Assembly (NCBI RefSeq): GCF_023333595.1
Contig: NZ_JAIQZM010000008.1
Coordinates: forward strand, 148,791-212,790
Direction of reading: 5' to 3'
Source: Argonema galeatum A003/A1
GTDB taxonomy: Bacteria > Cyanobacteriota > Cyanobacteriia > Cyanobacteriales > Aerosakkonemataceae
Length of the DNA: 64,000 nucleotides
Below are positions 26,219 through 37,040 of the stretch, one piece after another (the first letter of the stretch is position 1; each line of letters begins with the position of its first letter). The translations under genes were made by a program, and so were the position numbers. Under the pieces are notes generated by a model. The model was not told the origin of the DNA and searched no databases. It saw nothing but the letters and a program-made list of their open reading frames with translations.

Positions 26219-26884
26219 ATGCGTCATTTGATTTGGTTGTTGAGCCGTGAACCCAAACACCAAAAATTGAAGCCGTCAAAGAAAACTGGCAAGCGCCTAG
26301 TCCGTGTTGGAACTACGCTATTTTTTGTAGTCTTGGGTTTAGTAGGATTTCTCGCATTGGGATTTCAAGCAGAAAAAGCCAAAGCCTTGGAAATTACAGA
26401 TAATATCATGCGATCGAATTTGCGAGAAAAATCCTTCCCTGTGGAAAACTTTCAACGCTATTCATCTGCTTACGGTTATCGCTTAAATCCCGATGGTTCT
26501 GCCGGTTGGGGATTTCATCGCGGCATAGATATCGCAGCACCAGCAGGTAGCTACATCCGCAGTTGGTCAAACGGTGAAGTTGCAGAAATTGCGAACGATC
26601 GCCTTTGTGGAACTAAAGTAGTAGTTAAATCGGGGGACTGGCAACATATTTATTGTCACCTCAAAGGGCGTGCCGCCAGTTCACCCCAGGGACGTTACCT
26701 CAACGATCCCGAAGGAGGCGTCCAAATATGGGAAGGACAGCAAATCAGCGCCGGTAACCGCATTGGTCGAGTCGGAACAACCGGAAGAACCACCGGCCCT
26801 CACCTGCACTGGGGATTGAAGTACGATAACACCTATATCGATCCCGGCTTAGTTCTCCAGGCAATGTATCGGCAACAGAACTAG
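26219..26884 (+). CDS. M23 family metallopeptidase (LytM/peptidoglycan endopeptidase)
   Basis: A 221-residue protein with one N-terminal transmembrane or uncleaved signal segment (TTLFFVVLGLVGFLALGF) after a basic stretch. The M23 domain shows FHRGIDIAAPAGS (HxxxD zinc ligands) and TGPHLHWGL (HxH). It should cleave peptidoglycan cross-bridges outside the plasma membrane. The domain is followed directly by the C-terminus. It converges with ftsH across a spacer of inverted AAAAGTC repeats. Confidence 0.9.
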   Translation: MRHLIWLLSREPKHQKLKPSKKTGKRLVRVGTTLFFVVLGLVGFLALGFQAEKAKALEITDNIMRSNLREKSFPVENFQRYSSAYGYRLNPDGSAGWGFHRGIDIAAPAGSYIRSWSNGEVAEIANDRLCGTKVVVKSGDWQHIYCHLKGRAASSPQGRYLNDPEGGVQIWEGQQISAGNRIGRVGTTGRTTGPHLHWGLKYDNTYIDPGLVLQAMYRQQN

Positions 26885-26898
26885 GGCCGCTACGCGGA

Positions 26899-27045
26899 AG
26901 TCAAAAGTCAAAAGTCAAAAGTCAAAAATCAAAAATCCTTTGAGTATCAGGCATTTAACTACTTCTGAACTGGTGGGTTATTTCTGCCACGCTGGAGTAG
27001 CCGCTTTTTTTCTTTTGACTTTTGACTTTTGACTTTTGACTTTCC
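26899..27045. repeat. Inverted AGTCAAA heptamer tracts
   Basis: About five units of AGTCAAA/AATCAAA run from 26899 to 26938. Their complement TTTGACT is repeated four to five times at 27010-27043. The two tracts can pair into a long stem between the convergent M23 and ftsH genes and may end both transcripts. Similar heptamer families are known from filamentous cyanobacteria. Confidence 0.7.
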
Positions 27046-27057
27046 TAGTCCCTAGTT

Positions 27058-28932
27058 CTATTGCTGAGGCAGCGGAGTATATTCAGCAACAATTTTACGG
27101 AATTGGTCGCCGTCGATCGTTTCTTGGTCGATCAACAAATCCACCAAGCGATCGATCAAAGTGCGATTTTCCCGAATTATCCGTTTTGCTTGGGTGTAGC
27201 AATGGTCAACAATCGATCGCACCTGAGCATCAATGCGAGCTGCTATTGCCTCCGAATACTCCGATCGGGCCGTAAAGTCGCGGCCCAAAAACACCTCATT
27301 GTTCTGACTTTCCAGAGCCATTGGCCCCAAATCCGACATCCCGAAGCGAGTCACCATATGTCTAGCTCGCGAAGTCACCACCGCCAAGTCATTCCCCGCT
27401 CCGGTAGTGATTTCCGTCTCACCAAAAATCACTTCCTCAGCCGCTCGCCCCCCCAGAGTGGCCGTGATGTCAGCTAGGAGCTGAGACTTTGACTCCAAAC
27501 CCAACTCCTCACCAGGGCTAAACCAAGTTAAACCCAGGGCTCGTCCGCGAGGCAGAATAGTGACTTTCTCCAAAAGATCGTGCTGGGGAAGCAGAGTTCC
27601 CACGACCGCGTGACCGACTTCGTGATATGCAATCAAGCGTTTCTTACTGCTGTCTACCAGGGGCGTCCGTTCCATCCCAGCAACAACCCGGTCAACGGCG
27701 TCGTTGATTTCCAGCATAGTAATAGCTTCTTTACGCCGACGAGCGGTGAGAATTGCCGCTTCGTTGAGCAAATTAGCCAAATCAGCACCAGTAAATCCCG
27801 GCGTGCGGCGGGCAACAGCTTCCAGAGAAACTTCCGGGGCGATTTTCTTGTTGCGGGCATGAACCTTCAAAATTTCCAAACGCCCTTTGAGATCGGGGGA
27901 ATCGACAACCACTTGGCGATCGAACCGTCCCGGACGCAATAAAGCCGAATCGAGAACATCGGGACGGTTAGTAGCCGCGATGATAATAATACCGTTGTTG
28001 CCTTCAAAGCCGTCCATTTCCGTCAGCAACTGGTTGAGAGTCTGTTCTCTTTCGTCGTTACCGCCGCCGATGCCCGTACCCCGCTGACGCCCAACAGCGT
28101 CAATTTCATCGATAAATACCAGACAAGGAGCGTTTTCTTTCGCTTTTTTGAACAAGTCGCGCACGCGGGAAGCACCCACTCCCACGAACATCTCCACAAA
28201 TTCCGAACCGGAAATGCTGAAGAAAGGAACGCCAGCTTCACCGGCAATAGCTTTGGCTAGCATAGTTTTGCCAGTTCCCGGAGCGCCAATCAGCAGCACT
28301 CCTTTGGGAATTCGAGCGCCAATGGCGCTGAAACGTTCTGACTGTTTGAGGAAAGTGACGACTTCAGCGAGTTCTTCTTTAGCTTCTTCGATGCCAGCAA
28401 CATCGTCGAATTTGATGCCGGTTTTGGCTTCCATCTGGAAGCGGGCGCGGGATTTGCCAAAGCTCATCGCTTGGTTGGAAGCATTGGCAGATCTCCGCAA
28501 AATCATCAGCAATCCTGAGATTACCAGCATCACCAAGAGTAGATTGACCACAAAGCTTAAAGCGCCTGTGCGATCGGGAGATGCCTGTTCTGCAAAGTCA
28601 ATTCGCTTCGATCGCAGTTTGCTAATTAGCTCCGGGTTTTTGGCAAATAGATTCACCTGTACCAGAGACGTGCCCTGCTTTTTATCCTTTAAAGTAACTT
28701 TGGCAACGTTTTGGGTTGGGTCAATTTCAACTTTGGTGACTTCGCCACTATCTATCTTCTTGAGCAAATCGGTATAAGTCAGGGATGGTTGCTGCTGAGC
28801 AGAAGCCGGGAGTGGGGTACTTCCTAGCAAAACACTCTGCAAAATCAACCAACTAGCCGTCAGAGCAAAAGTTCCTGCCAAACCTTTTTTGGGTGCTTGC
28901 CCGATCCATTTTTGGATTGAGGAATTTTTCAT
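27058..28932 (-). CDS. ftsH: ATP-dependent zinc metalloprotease FtsH
   Basis: A 624-residue membrane-anchored AAA protease. There is an N-terminal transmembrane segment, a lumenal/periplasmic domain (about 45-125), and a second transmembrane segment ([18 protein letters not shown]). The AAA domain has [22 protein letters not shown] and the arginine finger region, and the protease domain has HEVGH (His437, Glu438, His441). Cyanobacterial FtsH complexes degrade photodamaged thylakoid proteins such as D1 and control other regulators. Which of the usual four paralogues this is cannot be decided here. Confidence 0.95.
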   Translation of the reverse strand: MKNSSIQKWIGQAPKKGLAGTFALTASWLILQSVLLGSTPLPASAQQQPSLTYTDLLKKIDSGEVTKVEIDPTQNVAKVTLKDKKQGTSLVQVNLFAKNPELISKLRSKRIDFAEQASPDRTGALSFVVNLLLVMLVISGLLMILRRSANASNQAMSFGKSRARFQMEAKTGIKFDDVAGIEEAKEELAEVVTFLKQSERFSAIGARIPKGVLLIGAPGTGKTMLAKAIAGEAGVPFFSISGSEFVEMFVGVGASRVRDLFKKAKENAPCLVFIDEIDAVGRQRGTGIGGGNDEREQTLNQLLTEMDGFEGNNGIIIIAATNRPDVLDSALLRPGRFDRQVVVDSPDLKGRLEILKVHARNKKIAPEVSLEAVARRTPGFTGADLANLLNEAAILTARRRKEAITMLEINDAVDRVVAGMERTPLVDSSKKRLIAYHEVGHAVVGTLLPQHDLLEKVTILPRGRALGLTWFSPGEELGLESKSQLLADITATLGGRAAEEVIFGETEITTGAGNDLAVVTSRARHMVTRFGMSDLGPMALESQNNEVFLGRDFTARSEYSEAIAARIDAQVRSIVDHCYTQAKRIIRENRTLIDRLVDLLIDQETIDGDQFRKIVAEYTPLPQQ

Positions 28933-29393
28933 AATGCGATCGCCCTTTTCCTGCTGCTATTACCCACTTTGACGTTGGGGATGTGAAAAAATATGCCGCC
29001 AAATCCAGTGTAACGAAGCAGGGTCACTCTCAGCCTAGATCGCGACGAGGCTCAAGACATAGCTTTCGTAGCTTGGGCCTTTGGTAACGAAACCCAACGC
29101 CCTGCTAGGAAGCGGGACAAGCAAAAAAGAAAAATCTATCTCCAACGGTCAAATGGCACGCACGGGTAGGTTCAACCAGCCCCAGAAAAGGAGGCTCTGC
29201 CTCCTGTGTCTGAGCTAAACTGTGGACTTTTCGTAGCGATCGCTACCATTCAATCCTTTTTTTGTCCAAATTCCAAAAACTCTTCCGCTGCCTTGTCACA
29301 CCATTAGCTCAGCTATTATGATGTAATTTAACATCCTTAATTCCATCTACCTTAAGAATTATTTAAATTAATTTTCCCACCAAAAACTTAAAT
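28933..29393. other. Divergent promoter region ftsH / kinase-cyclase gene
   Basis: The region carries the promoters of two divergent genes. I see the palindrome AGGAGGC-TCT-GCCTCCT at 29189-29205, a HIP1-like GCGATCGC word at 29237-29244, and an AT-rich stretch from 29320 to 29390 next to the kinase gene. No ribosome binding site is obvious before 29394. No additional gene is supported. Confidence 0.4.
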
Positions 29394-32300
29394 ATGCTTA
29401 ACATTCCCGGCGTTTCCGTTCAAGCCCAAATCTATGAAAGTGCCAACTCCCTAGTTTATCGAGCAATCCGAGAGCAAGATAACCAACCCATCATCCTCAA
29501 AGTCCTCAAAGAAGATTATCCCACACCCCAAGAACTCGCCCGCTATCGCACCGAATATCACATCACCAATTCACTAAACTTAACAAGCGTTATCAAAGTT
29601 TATGACCTGCAAAAATATCAAAACACCCTCGTCATATTATTAGAGGACTTTGGCGGCGAATCCTTGAAAATATTGATGCAGCAACGCCAGTTCACTTTAG
29701 AAGAATTTTTGCATATCGCCATAGCTGCAACAGACACATTAAGTCAAATTCACAGCGCCAACATCATCCACAAAGATATTAATCCATCGAATATTGTTTA
29801 CAAGCCAGAAACGGAACAATTAAAAATTATTGACTTTGGCATTTCCACTCAGCTAACCAGAGAAACACCGATACTGAAAAACCCCGGAGTTCTTGAAGGA
29901 ACTCTCGCTTACATATCGCCGGAACAAACTGGCAGGATGAATCGCACTCTCGATTACCGGACTGACTTTTACTCCCTCGGTGTCACCTTTTACGAATTGC
30001 TGACAGGAAAGCTGCCTTTTGAAACAGAAGATGCTTTAGAGCTAGTTCATTGTCATATTGCTAGACAACCAGTTACTCCCCACGAAATAGAGACACAAAT
30101 TCCCGTAATTGTCTCTCAAATCGTCAGTAAATTGATGGCGAAGAATGCCGAAAACCGCTATCAAACAGCCTGGGGAATCAAGCAGGATTTAGAAATGTGT
30201 CTGGTTCAATTACAAGAAACCGATAGCATAGAAGAATTTGCCTTGGGAACGCGGGATATTACCGACCGTTTCCTGATTCCCGAAAAACTCTACGGCAGGG
30301 AAACAGAAGTTTTTAATCTATTAGCTGCATTTGAACGAGTCAGTACAGGTAGCGCCGAAATGATGCTGGTAGCTGGCTTTTCGGGAATTGGTAAAACCGC
30401 CATAGTGAACGAAGTCCACAAGCCCATAGCCCGACAGCGTGGCTATTTTATTAAAGGCAAATACGACCAATTCCAACGCAATATTCCCTTCAGTGCATTT
30501 GTGCAAGCTTTTCGCGAATTGATGGGGCAATTATTATCAGAAAGTGATGCTCAATTACAAACATGGAAAACCCTGATTCTGACAGCCGTAGGCGAGAGTG
30601 GGCAAGTGCTGATTGAGGTAATTCCTGAGTTAGAACGCATCATTGGTGTTCAAAGTCCGGCACTAGAATTGTCCGGGAGTGCGGCACAAAATCGGTTTAA
30701 TTTGCTGATGCAAAAGTTTGTGCAAGTATTTACCACCGCCGAACATCCGTTAGTGATGTTTTTGGACGATTTGCAGTGGGCGGATTCAGCATCTTTGAAG
30801 TTATTACAAGTGTTGATGGAGGATACGGGACATCTGTTAGTATTGGGTGCTTATCGGGATAATGAAGTGTCACCTACTCATCCGTTTATGTTGACAATCA
30901 ATGAGATTGTGAAGTCTGGGGCAGTGGTGAATACGATTACGCTGCAACCGTTGAGCCAAGGATATCTGAATCAGTTGGTGGCAGATACGCTGATTTGCGA
31001 TTTATCTTTTGCTCAACCTCTGACAGAATTGGTTTATCAAAAAGCCAAAGGAAATCCCTTTTTCTCTACTCAATTCCTCAAGTCGTTGTATGAAGATGGT
31101 CAAATTAGCTTTGACTGGAATCTACGGCATTGGCAGTGCGATATTGATCAAGTTACATTTGCCGATGCCTCGGATGTGGTGGAGTTTATGGCGGTGCAAT
31201 TGCAGAAGTTGCCTAAAGAAACTCAGGATGTTCTCAAGTTGGCGGCTTGCATTGGGGCGCAGTTTGATTTAGATACATTGGCAATAGTCAACGAAGAATT
31301 ACCAGAACCAACGGCATCAGCATTGTGGAAAGCTTTGCAAGAAGGACTTATTTTACCTATTACAGAAGGCTATAATTTTATTCAAATAGATGCTCAATCG
31401 CTTACTAATTATGTCGCTAATCCAATTTATAAGTTCCTGCACGATCGCGTCCAGCAAGCCGCTTATTCACTAATTCCTAATGACCAAAAACAAGCGACTC
31501 ATTTCAAAATCGGACAGTTACTTCTAAAAAACTTATCGGAGATAGAAAGAGAAGAAAAATTATTTGATATTGTTGGGCATTTGAATCGCGGAATTGAGTT
31601 AATCGCCCAACCAAGAGAGAGGGAAACTTTAGCCCAACTCAACTTACAAGCCGGACGGAAAGCAAGAAGTTCTACTGCCTACATAGCGGCAAAAGCCTAT
31701 TTGCAAACAGGGATTGAATTACTAACCCTCAACTGCTGGCAAAGTCAATATGAATTGACATTAAATCTCTATGTTGCTGCTACCGAAGCCGCCTATTTGA
31801 ATGCTGACCTTGAGGTTATGGAACAGATGGCAGGACAGGTATTGCAGAATGCTCAGACAATTTTAGACAAAATCAAAATTTACAAAATTTTAATCGTCGC
31901 CCAGACAGCCCAGAACAAGATGTTGGAGGCGATCGCAGTAGCAAGAGATGCACTCTTGCAATTGGGAGTTGAACTACCCACAGTACCTGATGAAGCCTTG
32001 ATTGGTAAAGGGCTACAAGCCCTGAAGAGTCAACTAAGCGGTAGAAAGATTGAAGAACTCGTCGATCTGCCTGTAATGACAAATCCCCAGACTCAGGCAG
32101 CCATGCAACTGTTAGGAATGTTATTTGCACCCATTTTTGCGGGGATGCCCGGTTTATTGCCCCTCCTTAGCTCCACGATGGTGAGTTTATCGCTCCAGTA
32201 TGGCAACACACCCGCATCGACGGTGGGGTATGCCTTTCACGGGATGGTGTTGTGTGCCTTTTTGGGAGAGGTCGAAACAGGCTATGGCTTTGAGCAATTG

Positions 32301-34694
32301 GCACTCTCATTACTGGAGAGGTTCAATGTGCGAGAATTCAAGTCTAAAATTCTCCTTTTGTTTTGTGGCTGGATTCAGCATCATCAAGAAGCTCTCTTAG
32401 CAACGATACCGACGCTGAAAGATGGCTTTACGGCAGGTATGGAAACTGGCGACTTTCTATTGGCTGGCTACAGCATAAGTATTTACTTTGATGCCAACTT
32501 TTTTGGGGGCGTAGAACTAGACAAATGGGAACCGGAACTAGCAGGTTACAGCGCCGCCTTGTCTCAGGTGAAGCAATATTCGGCTCAGGTTTATTTGGAT
32601 ATGAAGCAGCAGATGGTGTGGAACTTGAGGGAAGCTGATATCCGGTCTGATTGCTTAATCGGCTCTGCGTACGATGAAACGGTGATGATTCCTAAGTACC
32701 ATCAGAAAAATGACCTAACGGCGATCGCTGTTGTCTACATTTACAAACTGCTGCTTGCCTACTTCTGGGGCAATTATCCGGCTGCCTTAAACCATATTTG
32801 CCAAGTCAAGCCGTATTTGATGGCATTATCGGGAACTGTTTATTTTCCCATTTTCCATTTCTATGCCGCACTAACACACTTGGCGCTATTTCCCACACAG
32901 CTAGAAATTGAGCAAGTAGAAATTCTCGCTCAGGTACAAACACATCAAACCACTTTACAACAGTGGGCGCAAAATGCTCCGATGAATTATCTGCATAAAT
33001 GGGATTTGGTTGAGGCCGAAAAACATCGGGTTTTGGGTAATAAAGTCGAGGCGATTGAAATGTACGATCGCGCCATTTCTGGAGCCAAAGAAAATCAATT
33101 CCTCAACGAAGAAGCACTAGCTAATGAACTAGCAGCAAAATTTTACCTAGAATGGGGTAAAGAAAAAATTGCTCAAACCTACATGATTGAGGCGTATTAT
33201 TGTTATATCCAATGGGGAGCAACTGCTAAGGTAAAAGATTTAGAAACGCGATATCCCCAGTTATTAAAACCAATTCAACCGGGAAGAAAAAACACTAAAA
33301 CTACAGTATCAGTGACCACCACGGGTTCGGATAGTAATCTAGATATCGCCACAGTAACGAAAGCTTCCCAGGCGATCTCTGGCGAAATATTGCTAGATAA
33401 GTTACTGTCTAGCTTGATGAAAATATTGATGGAAAATGCGGGGGCGCAACGAGGCTCTCTGATTTTGCCAAGCCAGGGAAAGCTGTTAATTGAAGCTGAA
33501 GGGAAAATAGATGACGATCTCGTCACTGTGTTGCAGTCAATCCCCGTTGAGAACTGTCAAGAAATTTCCTCCGCAATTGTTAATTATGTGGCTCGCACTC
33601 AAGAAAGTGTGGTATTAGATGATGCTGTTCGAGAGGGACAATTTACTAACGACCCCTATATCCAAAAGAATCAGCCCAAATCAATTCTCTGCGTGCCGCT
33701 GATTAACCAATCTCAACTCGTTAGTATTGTTTATCTGGAAAATAATTTAACCGCAGGATCTTTTACCCCAGAAAGAGTAGACCTCTTAAAAGTATTATCT
33801 GGACAGGCGGCGATTTCTATTCAAAATTCTAAGCTTTATACAGAAGTCCGCGAAAATGAAACGAGGCTGGCTCAACTCAACAAAGCTTACGAGCGTTTTG
33901 TCCCGAATCAATTCCTCCATTTTTTAAAGAAATCAAGCATTATTGATGTGAAATTGGGCGACCAAGTGCAATTAGAGATGTCAGTGCTATTTTCCGACAT
34001 TCGCGATTTCACTACACTTTCAGAAAGGATGACGCCGGAGGATAATTTCAGATTTATCAATTCCTATCTCAGTCGCATGGAACCCGTCATTAATGAAAAT
34101 AAGGGGTTTATTGATAAATATATTGGCGATGCAATTATGGCGCTGTTTAGCGGCGAGGCGGATAATGCGGTGAAAGCGGGAATTGCCATGCTTAACCGCC
34201 TCGTTGAATATAACCAACACCGCACTAATTCTGGCTATGCACCGATTCAGATTGGGATTGGCATTAATACTGGAACTTTGATGCTGGGAACGGTGGGTGG
34301 TCAAAATCGCATGGAGGGTACGGTAATCAGCGATGCGGTTAATTTAGCTTCTCGCGTGGAGGGGTTGACGAAAAATTATGGGGTGTCGCTGTTAATCACT
34401 CAGGAAACTTACTCGCGTTTAGAAAATCCATCCCAGTACGCCATCCGCACCCTCGACACGGTAAAAGTCAAGGGAAAATCGGAATTAGTAACGGTTTATG
34501 AGGTGTTTGATGCTGATCCGCCAGAAATCAAAGCGGGCAAGTTAGCTACACTGCCATTATTTTCCGAAGCTTTGAGGATTTACTCGGAAGGGAGGTTAGC
34601 TGAAGCGGCGCGGCTGTTTGCAGAGTGTTGGCATCAGAATCAGGGCGATCGCGTCGCTAAAATTTATTTTGAACGTTGTCAGGAACTTCGTTAA
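29394..34694 (+). CDS. Giant Ser/Thr kinase - AAA ATPase - helical repeat - GAF - adenylate/guanylate cyclase protein
   Basis: A 1766-residue multidomain signalling protein. The kinase domain (about 10-270) shows NIIHKDINPSNIVY and LKIIDFGIST. The predictor-type ATPase (about 290-600) has Walker A GFSGIGKTAIV near 326 and Walker B LVMFLDDLQWAD near 451. A long helical/TPR-like segment follows to about 1300, then a GAF domain (about 1320-1490). The class III cyclase (about 1525-1710) has metal-binding Asp1535 (FSDIRDF) and Asp1579 (KYIGDAIMAL), and GDAVNLASR-like SDAVNLASRVEG. Most relatives of this architecture end in a histidine kinase; here the output is a nucleotide cyclase. Lys and Asp at the substrate positions suggest ATP. 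Confidence 0.9.
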   Translation: MLNIPGVSVQAQIYESANSLVYRAIREQDNQPIILKVLKEDYPTPQELARYRTEYHITNSLNLTSVIKVYDLQKYQNTLVILLEDFGGESLKILMQQRQFTLEEFLHIAIAATDTLSQIHSANIIHKDINPSNIVYKPETEQLKIIDFGISTQLTRETPILKNPGVLEGTLAYISPEQTGRMNRTLDYRTDFYSLGVTFYELLTGKLPFETEDALELVHCHIARQPVTPHEIETQIPVIVSQIVSKLMAKNAENRYQTAWGIKQDLEMCLVQLQETDSIEEFALGTRDITDRFLIPEKLYGRETEVFNLLAAFERVSTGSAEMMLVAGFSGIGKTAIVNEVHKPIARQRGYFIKGKYDQFQRNIPFSAFVQAFRELMGQLLSESDAQLQTWKTLILTAVGESGQVLIEVIPELERIIGVQSPALELSGSAAQNRFNLLMQKFVQVFTTAEHPLVMFLDDLQWADSASLKLLQVLMEDTGHLLVLGAYRDNEVSPTHPFMLTINEIVKSGAVVNTITLQPLSQGYLNQLVADTLICDLSFAQPLTELVYQKAKGNPFFSTQFLKSLYEDGQISFDWNLRHWQCDIDQVTFADASDVVEFMAVQLQKLPKETQDVLKLAACIGAQFDLDTLAIVNEELPEPTASALWKALQEGLILPITEGYNFIQIDAQSLTNYVANPIYKFLHDRVQQAAYSLIPNDQKQATHFKIGQLLLKNLSEIEREEKLFDIVGHLNRGIELIAQPRERETLAQLNLQAGRKARSSTAYIAAKAYLQTGIELLTLNCWQSQYELTLNLYVAATEAAYLNADLEVMEQMAGQVLQNAQTILDKIKIYKILIVAQTAQNKMLEAIAVARDALLQLGVELPTVPDEALIGKGLQALKSQLSGRKIEELVDLPVMTNPQTQAAMQLLGMLFAPIFAGMPGLLPLLSSTMVSLSLQYGNTPASTVGYAFHGMVLCAFLGEVETGYGFEQLALSLLERFNVREFKSKILLLFCGWIQHHQEALLATIPTLKDGFTAGMETGDFLLAGYSISIYFDANFFGGVELDKWEPELAGYSAALSQVKQYSAQVYLDMKQQMVWNLREADIRSDCLIGSAYDETVMIPKYHQKNDLTAIAVVYIYKLLLAYFWGNYPAALNHICQVKPYLMALSGTVYFPIFHFYAALTHLALFPTQLEIEQVEILAQVQTHQTTLQQWAQNAPMNYLHKWDLVEAEKHRVLGNKVEAIEMYDRAISGAKENQFLNEEALANELAAKFYLEWGKEKIAQTYMIEAYYCYIQWGATAKVKDLETRYPQLLKPIQPGRKNTKTTVSVTTTGSDSNLDIATVTKASQAISGEILLDKLLSSLMKILMENAGAQRGSLILPSQGKLLIEAEGKIDDDLVTVLQSIPVENCQEISSAIVNYVARTQESVVLDDAVREGQFTNDPYIQKNQPKSILCVPLINQSQLVSIVYLENNLTAGSFTPERVDLLKVLSGQAAISIQNSKLYTEVRENETRLAQLNKAYERFVPNQFLHFLKKSSIIDVKLGDQVQLEMSVLFSDIRDFTTLSERMTPEDNFRFINSYLSRMEPVINENKGFIDKYIGDAIMALFSGEADNAVKAGIAMLNRLVEYNQHRTNSGYAPIQIGIGINTGTLMLGTVGGQNRMEGTVISDAVNLASRVEGLTKNYGVSLLITQETYSRLENPSQYAIRTLDTVKVKGKSELVTVYEVFDADPPEIKAGKLATLPLFSEALRIYSEGRLAEAARLFAECWHQNQGDRVAKIYFERCQELR

Positions 34695-34798
34695 AAGCCA
34701 AGCTATAATCCTTATCCAGCAACCGCTTTAGCCTAGCTGTCGCCCCCTGAAGGCTCTGCCTCTGAGTAGGAGGCAAAGCCCTCCAAGAACTCATTCCC

Positions 34799-34853
34799 AG
34801 GTACGTTGTTGCGCTTTAGCGCTCAAAGAGCGCTAAAGCGCAACAACGTACCT
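34799..34853. terminator. 26-bp perfect hairpin repeat between convergent genes
   Basis: The left arm begins AGGTACGTTGTTGCGCTTTA and ends at 34824. After a three-base AAA loop, the exact complement runs from 34828 to 34853. It lies between the convergent kinase-cyclase and TpsB genes and probably stops both transcripts, although no T tract follows. Related repeats are at 23168-23267. Confidence 0.65.
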
Positions 34854-34871
34854 AAATAGCAACTTGAGTTA

Positions 34872-36872
34872 CTATGGTTGATAAACAACACGGAAGTAAA
34901 AACCCCTGTCTTGGGCGTTGTCGCCTTGATCGCTTATCCCAATTAGCGGCAGTGCGTAGTCAATTCGCAAATTCAACCCAGGAACTGGCTGCCACAATAA
35001 CCCCATACCTGCGCCAGCTAAAAATCTTTGACCTGTGATTATGTTCGGATTATCCGGCTGATTCCAGACTGTTCCCACATCAATAAATGGTGCTAGTTGA
35101 AAAAGTGGCAAACCATCTTTACCCCGCTCCAAGGTAAAGCGATCTTCTACTGATAACCTGAAGCCATTATCACCTGCACGAATATTTTGCCGGTAGCCCC
35201 GCAATGATTGACCGCCACCGATCGCAAATTGTTGGGAGGAGAGTAAACTATTCGGTGTCAGTTGCACATCTCCCTGTATAATCAGCAAATTATCCTTACT
35301 GATGCGTTGAACGCGCTGCACCTGACCGAGCCAACTGAAGAAGCGTCCGTCTGGAACTGGTTCGGGATTGATAGTCGCGTCAAGTAAGCCGGTGCCGAGA
35401 CTAAATTGCGATCGCAATGCAGTCGCTCCCTGTAGATCCCGACGAATATATTCCTGCTGAAAGTTAATTACGCTAGTACGGCTCCTACCTTCTTCATCTG
35501 GCCCCGCACCAAAAGGTGTTGGCTCACCGCCAAGAAATGTCTGACTTTCTCGACGGCTAAAGCCAACTGATAGGGCAAATTCTTGGCGAGGCGATCGAAT
35601 CAGCGGTTGACGGAAACTAACTTCATAAAGACTAGATTCACCCCGAATATCGAACCTACTAAAAGGTGGTTGGGTGATTTCGTAGAAATTCGGTGAAGCT
35701 CTCAGTTGCAGAGTGCCGTCCGTGGCATTGAGCGGAACGCTATAAGTTAAATCAAAAGCATTAGAACCTCCTGTCGTCGAACGGTAATAAGAGGCAGCAA
35801 CTTCATCCCCAAAGCCAGTAATATTGCGATAGCGGAGATTAACACCCAATCGTTCCGAACCCACGCTAGGTGTAGAGTAATTGTCAATACTAAAGTTACT
35901 TTCAAAAGGGTCAGCCTCAGTAATGCGAACGACAAGAATACTCTTACCCAACTCGCTTCCAGCTCGCAAACTCGCTTCCACATTTTCAAATAGAGGATTA
36001 AGGCGCAGCAGTCTGAGTCGATCTTCTAGGTGATTGGTATTTAGGGGCGTACCAACTCCCAGTCGCACGCGGCTGCGGACATAAGACGGTTTTAGGCGTC
36101 GCGTACCTTCGATCTGAATCCGTTCTAGGCTACCTTCGATGACCCGAATTTGCACGACACCATCAGTAACGGTTTGATCTGTCAGAACTGCTCTTGACGT
36201 AATGTAGCCGCGATCGATATAAAGCTTAGTGATAGCATCAGCAAGGTTCCTCAGTTCTGACAAGGTAACTTCCCGTCCCTCAAAAGGCTTGGTAATAGCG
36301 TTAATCTCATCTGGAGTTAAGATGGTGCTGCCGATGACCTCGATTTTCCGAATCGGAAACCTGACTGGGGGTGCATCTGGCGACGTTTGTGGCGTTGGGG
36401 TCTCCAAAACGGGACGCTGTTCTTCTGGGGTGGTAGGTAGGGGCGTCGGTGCTGGTTGCAAAAAGCGATCGATATTCGGATTCGGTTGCGGATTTGGCGG
36501 TAGTATAGGCGGATTCTGCGGTAGTGTAGGCGGATTCTGCGCCAATTCATCGGCGTTCGGATCGGGCAGACCTAACCCCCCCAGCCCCCCTTCCCTACTA
36601 GGGAAGGGGGGGGGAGTAGGAGGATTAGTATTGCTCCCCTCCCCGTAGCTCTTAGGGGTTGGGGGAGGGGTTAACCGAACCTCCGCCTCTGCTGCCGCTT
36701 CAATAGCTGGTAGCGAAAAAAACCCACTCGCCGCGTTACTAGGACATAAGATCCCAAAGACAGCACCGAAAGTTGAAAATCCCGACCAAACTGCTAGCCA
36801 TAAACGGCTGTGAATTAATTGCTTATCTCTGGAAGGTAGTTGCTTTCGCATTGGTTTAGTAGGTGGGCGCAA
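34872..36872 (-). CDS. TpsB/ShlB/FhaC family outer-membrane two-partner secretion protein
   Basis: A 666-residue Omp85-superfamily transporter. It has a basic N-terminus with a hydrophobic signal-like segment (about 20-55) and a long proline-rich linker to about 165. POTRA domains follow (IRKIEVIGSTILTPDEINAI, LERIQIEGTRRLKPSYVRSR), then a C-terminal beta-barrel with typical blocks SLRGYRQNIRAGDNGFRLS and FIDVGTVWN, ending in YFRVVYQP with a terminal aromatic. It would export a large TpsA exoprotein; no tpsA gene is adjacent. The linker contains an in-frame palindromic repeat (PPFPSREGGLGGLG). Confidence 0.88.
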   Translation of the reverse strand: MRPPTKPMRKQLPSRDKQLIHSRLWLAVWSGFSTFGAVFGILCPSNAASGFFSLPAIEAAAEAEVRLTPPPTPKSYGEGSNTNPPTPPPFPSREGGLGGLGLPDPNADELAQNPPTLPQNPPILPPNPQPNPNIDRFLQPAPTPLPTTPEEQRPVLETPTPQTSPDAPPVRFPIRKIEVIGSTILTPDEINAITKPFEGREVTLSELRNLADAITKLYIDRGYITSRAVLTDQTVTDGVVQIRVIEGSLERIQIEGTRRLKPSYVRSRVRLGVGTPLNTNHLEDRLRLLRLNPLFENVEASLRAGSELGKSILVVRITEADPFESNFSIDNYSTPSVGSERLGVNLRYRNITGFGDEVAASYYRSTTGGSNAFDLTYSVPLNATDGTLQLRASPNFYEITQPPFSRFDIRGESSLYEVSFRQPLIRSPRQEFALSVGFSRRESQTFLGGEPTPFGAGPDEEGRSRTSVINFQQEYIRRDLQGATALRSQFSLGTGLLDATINPEPVPDGRFFSWLGQVQRVQRISKDNLLIIQGDVQLTPNSLLSSQQFAIGGGQSLRGYRQNIRAGDNGFRLSVEDRFTLERGKDGLPLFQLAPFIDVGTVWNQPDNPNIITGQRFLAGAGMGLLWQPVPGLNLRIDYALPLIGISDQGDNAQDRGFYFRVVYQP

Positions 36873-37040
36873 AGAATTTTAAATGTAGTCGTTTGAGGCA
36901 AGTTTTGTTATGCTCCAGCGCTTACCAGCGAAAGTTATAAACCCGCTTTTACCGGCTCGTGTTTATTTATAATTTTCTAGTTAATATTGGCGGATTTTTT
37001 TAATTTGAAATCAGCAATTTAATATTTAGAACGGGATCGT

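Noticed and set aside
28148..28777. Long open frame of 209 codons antisense to ftsH
   Set aside because: It lies entirely opposite a highly conserved gene and its product has a shadow-like composition without domain signs.
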